A DNA stretch of 64,000 nucleotides from Stygiobacter sp. RIFOXYC2_FULL_38_25 (GTDB taxonomy: Bacteria; Bacteroidota; Ignavibacteria; Ignavibacteriales; Melioribacteraceae): NCBI GenBank assembly GCA_001803165.1, contig MHAZ01000017.1, positions 62,001-126,000 of the forward strand, given 5' to 3'. A model generated the notes under the pieces. It made no database searches. It was not told the DNA's origin and worked only from the letters and a program-made list of their open reading frames with translations. Made by a program: the position numbers and the translations under genes. Shown piece after piece: positions 63,515-64,000 of the stretch (its first letter is position 1; every line of letters begins with the position of its first letter).

Positions 63515-63593
63515 GGAGAACCGTCTCCATGAAGAAGCAAGAAAACCATTGACTTCATATTTGAAAGATTTTATTTGATAAAAAAAATCTTTC
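63515..63593 (+). promoter_or_regulatory. Possible attenuator/leader-peptide region
   Basis: A hairpin GGAGA-accg-TCTCC (63515-63528) covers the Shine-Dalgarno of a 7-codon ORF, MKKQENH (63529-63552). It is followed by the stem GAAAGATTTT/AAAATCTTTC (63563-63572, 63584-63593), which ends just before the AGGGAGA ribosome site of the next gene. This could be a leader that couples translation to the dehydrogenase gene. Only inferred. Confidence 0.35.
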
Positions 63594-63605
63594 AGGGAGA
63601 ATATT

Positions 63606-64000
63606 ATGTTAAACGAAAAAACCACTAAACCAAAGTTTGCAGTTATTGGGGCTGGGCATGGTGGGCTTGCTATGGCAGGTCATCTTTCCCTTATGGATTT
63701 TGAGGTTAGTCTTTACAATCGTTCGGCGGAAAGATTGTGGGGCGTGAAATCCATGGGAGGGATTACACTTGAAGGTGAAATAGAGGGATTTGGTAAAATT
63801 GACATTGCCTCGACCAATATCAAAGATGTTATTGAGGATGCTGAAATTATTATGGTTGTTGTTCCGGCTACTGCACATGAATTCATAGCTGAACAATGTG
63901 CGCCATATCTAAAAGATGGTCAAATAGTAATTCTTAATCCCGGCAGAACATTTGGCGCACTAGAGTTTAAGCAAGTTGTAAAGAGACTGGGAAACGATGC
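63606..64000 (+). CDS. NAD/NADP octopine/nopaline dehydrogenase-family protein, 5' part
   Basis: The first 131 codons; the gene runs off the right edge. MLNEKTTKPKFAVIGAGHGGLAMAGHLSLMDFEVSLYNRS is a Rossmann GxGxxG NAD(P) site. Then ITLEGEIEGFGKIDIASTNIKDVIEDAEIIMVVVPATAH and ILNPGRTFGALEF match the N-terminal domain of the opine dehydrogenase family. The family reduces an alpha-keto acid-amino acid imine; members such as this in non-plant bacteria are of unknown substrate. A good ribosome site, AGGGAGA, precedes the ATG by 6 bases. Confidence 0.85.
   Translation, partial: MLNEKTTKPKFAVIGAGHGGLAMAGHLSLMDFEVSLYNRSAERLWGVKSMGGITLEGEIEGFGKIDIASTNIKDVIEDAEIIMVVVPATAHEFIAEQCAPYLKDGQIVILNPGRTFGALEFKQVVKRLGND

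Overview
The window looks like a chromosomal stretch from a low-GC, Gram-negative member of the Bacteroidetes/Chlorobi (FCB) superphylum, most likely class Ignavibacteria. Four secreted proteins, plus a short remnant of a fifth, end in the type IX secretion (Por) tail, with the linker phrase SQNYPNPFNP and a final G(V/I)YFY...KK-hydrophobic-K block. Kdo transferase and a GT9 heptosyltransferase-like enzyme show lipopolysaccharide synthesis. A Na+-pumping methylmalonyl-CoA decarboxylase cluster fits fermentative or anaerobic growth on polysaccharides. The assignment is by recognition, not by database search.

Layout. 0-3.4 kb: 3' part of glnD, murI, a four-helix-bundle gene and a NUDIX hydrolase. 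3.5-6.8 kb: secreted GH29 fucosidase and GH35 beta-galactosidase in one operon. 6.8-12.1 kb: GNAT-like protein, DUF4160/DUF2442 pair in a segmental duplication, YkvA-like protein, S9 peptidase, DUF433/DUF5615 toxin-antitoxin-like pair. 12.1-15.1 kb: nitroreductase and zwf-pgl (oxidative pentose phosphate entry). 15.4-20.3 kb: a remnant and a giant secreted beta-helix protein. 20.4-29.5 kb: leuS, serS, a heterodimeric ABC exporter, fbp and a small hypothetical gene. 29.5-31.8 kb: GT9 and kdtA. 31.9-35.3 kb: multi-PAS hybrid histidine kinase. 35.4-38.9 kb: D-Ala-D-Ala dipeptidase, a secreted protein and a pullulanase. 39.2-41.1 kb: a lone OLD-like AAA/TOPRIM nuclease. 41.3-47.6 kb: three type IX-secreted proteins (beta-helix, clan GH-A hydrolase, M1 peptidase). 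47.7-50.0 kb: dicarboxylate symporter and TerC protein. 50.1-57.0 kb: methylmalonyl-CoA mutase/epimerase/Na+-pumping decarboxylase operon on the minus strand, interrupted by two unrelated genes. 57.2-57.8 kb: tRNA-Asn and a GIY-YIG gene with a partial tandem duplication. 57.9-62.6 kb: membrane histidine kinase, single-domain response regulator and a REC-PAS-HK-REC hybrid. 62.6-64 kb: a structured inverted-repeat element, a small exported protein and the start of an opine-dehydrogenase-like gene.

The genes together suggest a polysaccharide degrader that secretes glycosidases and peptidases, processes sugars through glycolysis and the pentose phosphate pathway, and can conserve energy as a sodium gradient from methylmalonyl-CoA decarboxylation.

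The most unusual content is repeat biology. (1) Two small elements of about 450 bp each carry one four-helix-bundle (S23/IVP-like) ORF between inverted arms built of degenerate 7-bp repeats. The arms of the two copies have different heptamer sequences, and arms without a gene occur elsewhere. (2) Palindromic elements sit in frame at the same loop of the type IX C-terminal domain in three consecutive secreted-protein genes. (3) There is a 128-bp nested inverted-repeat element, and a palindrome related to one of its arms lies in the duplicated tRNA-Asn fragment.
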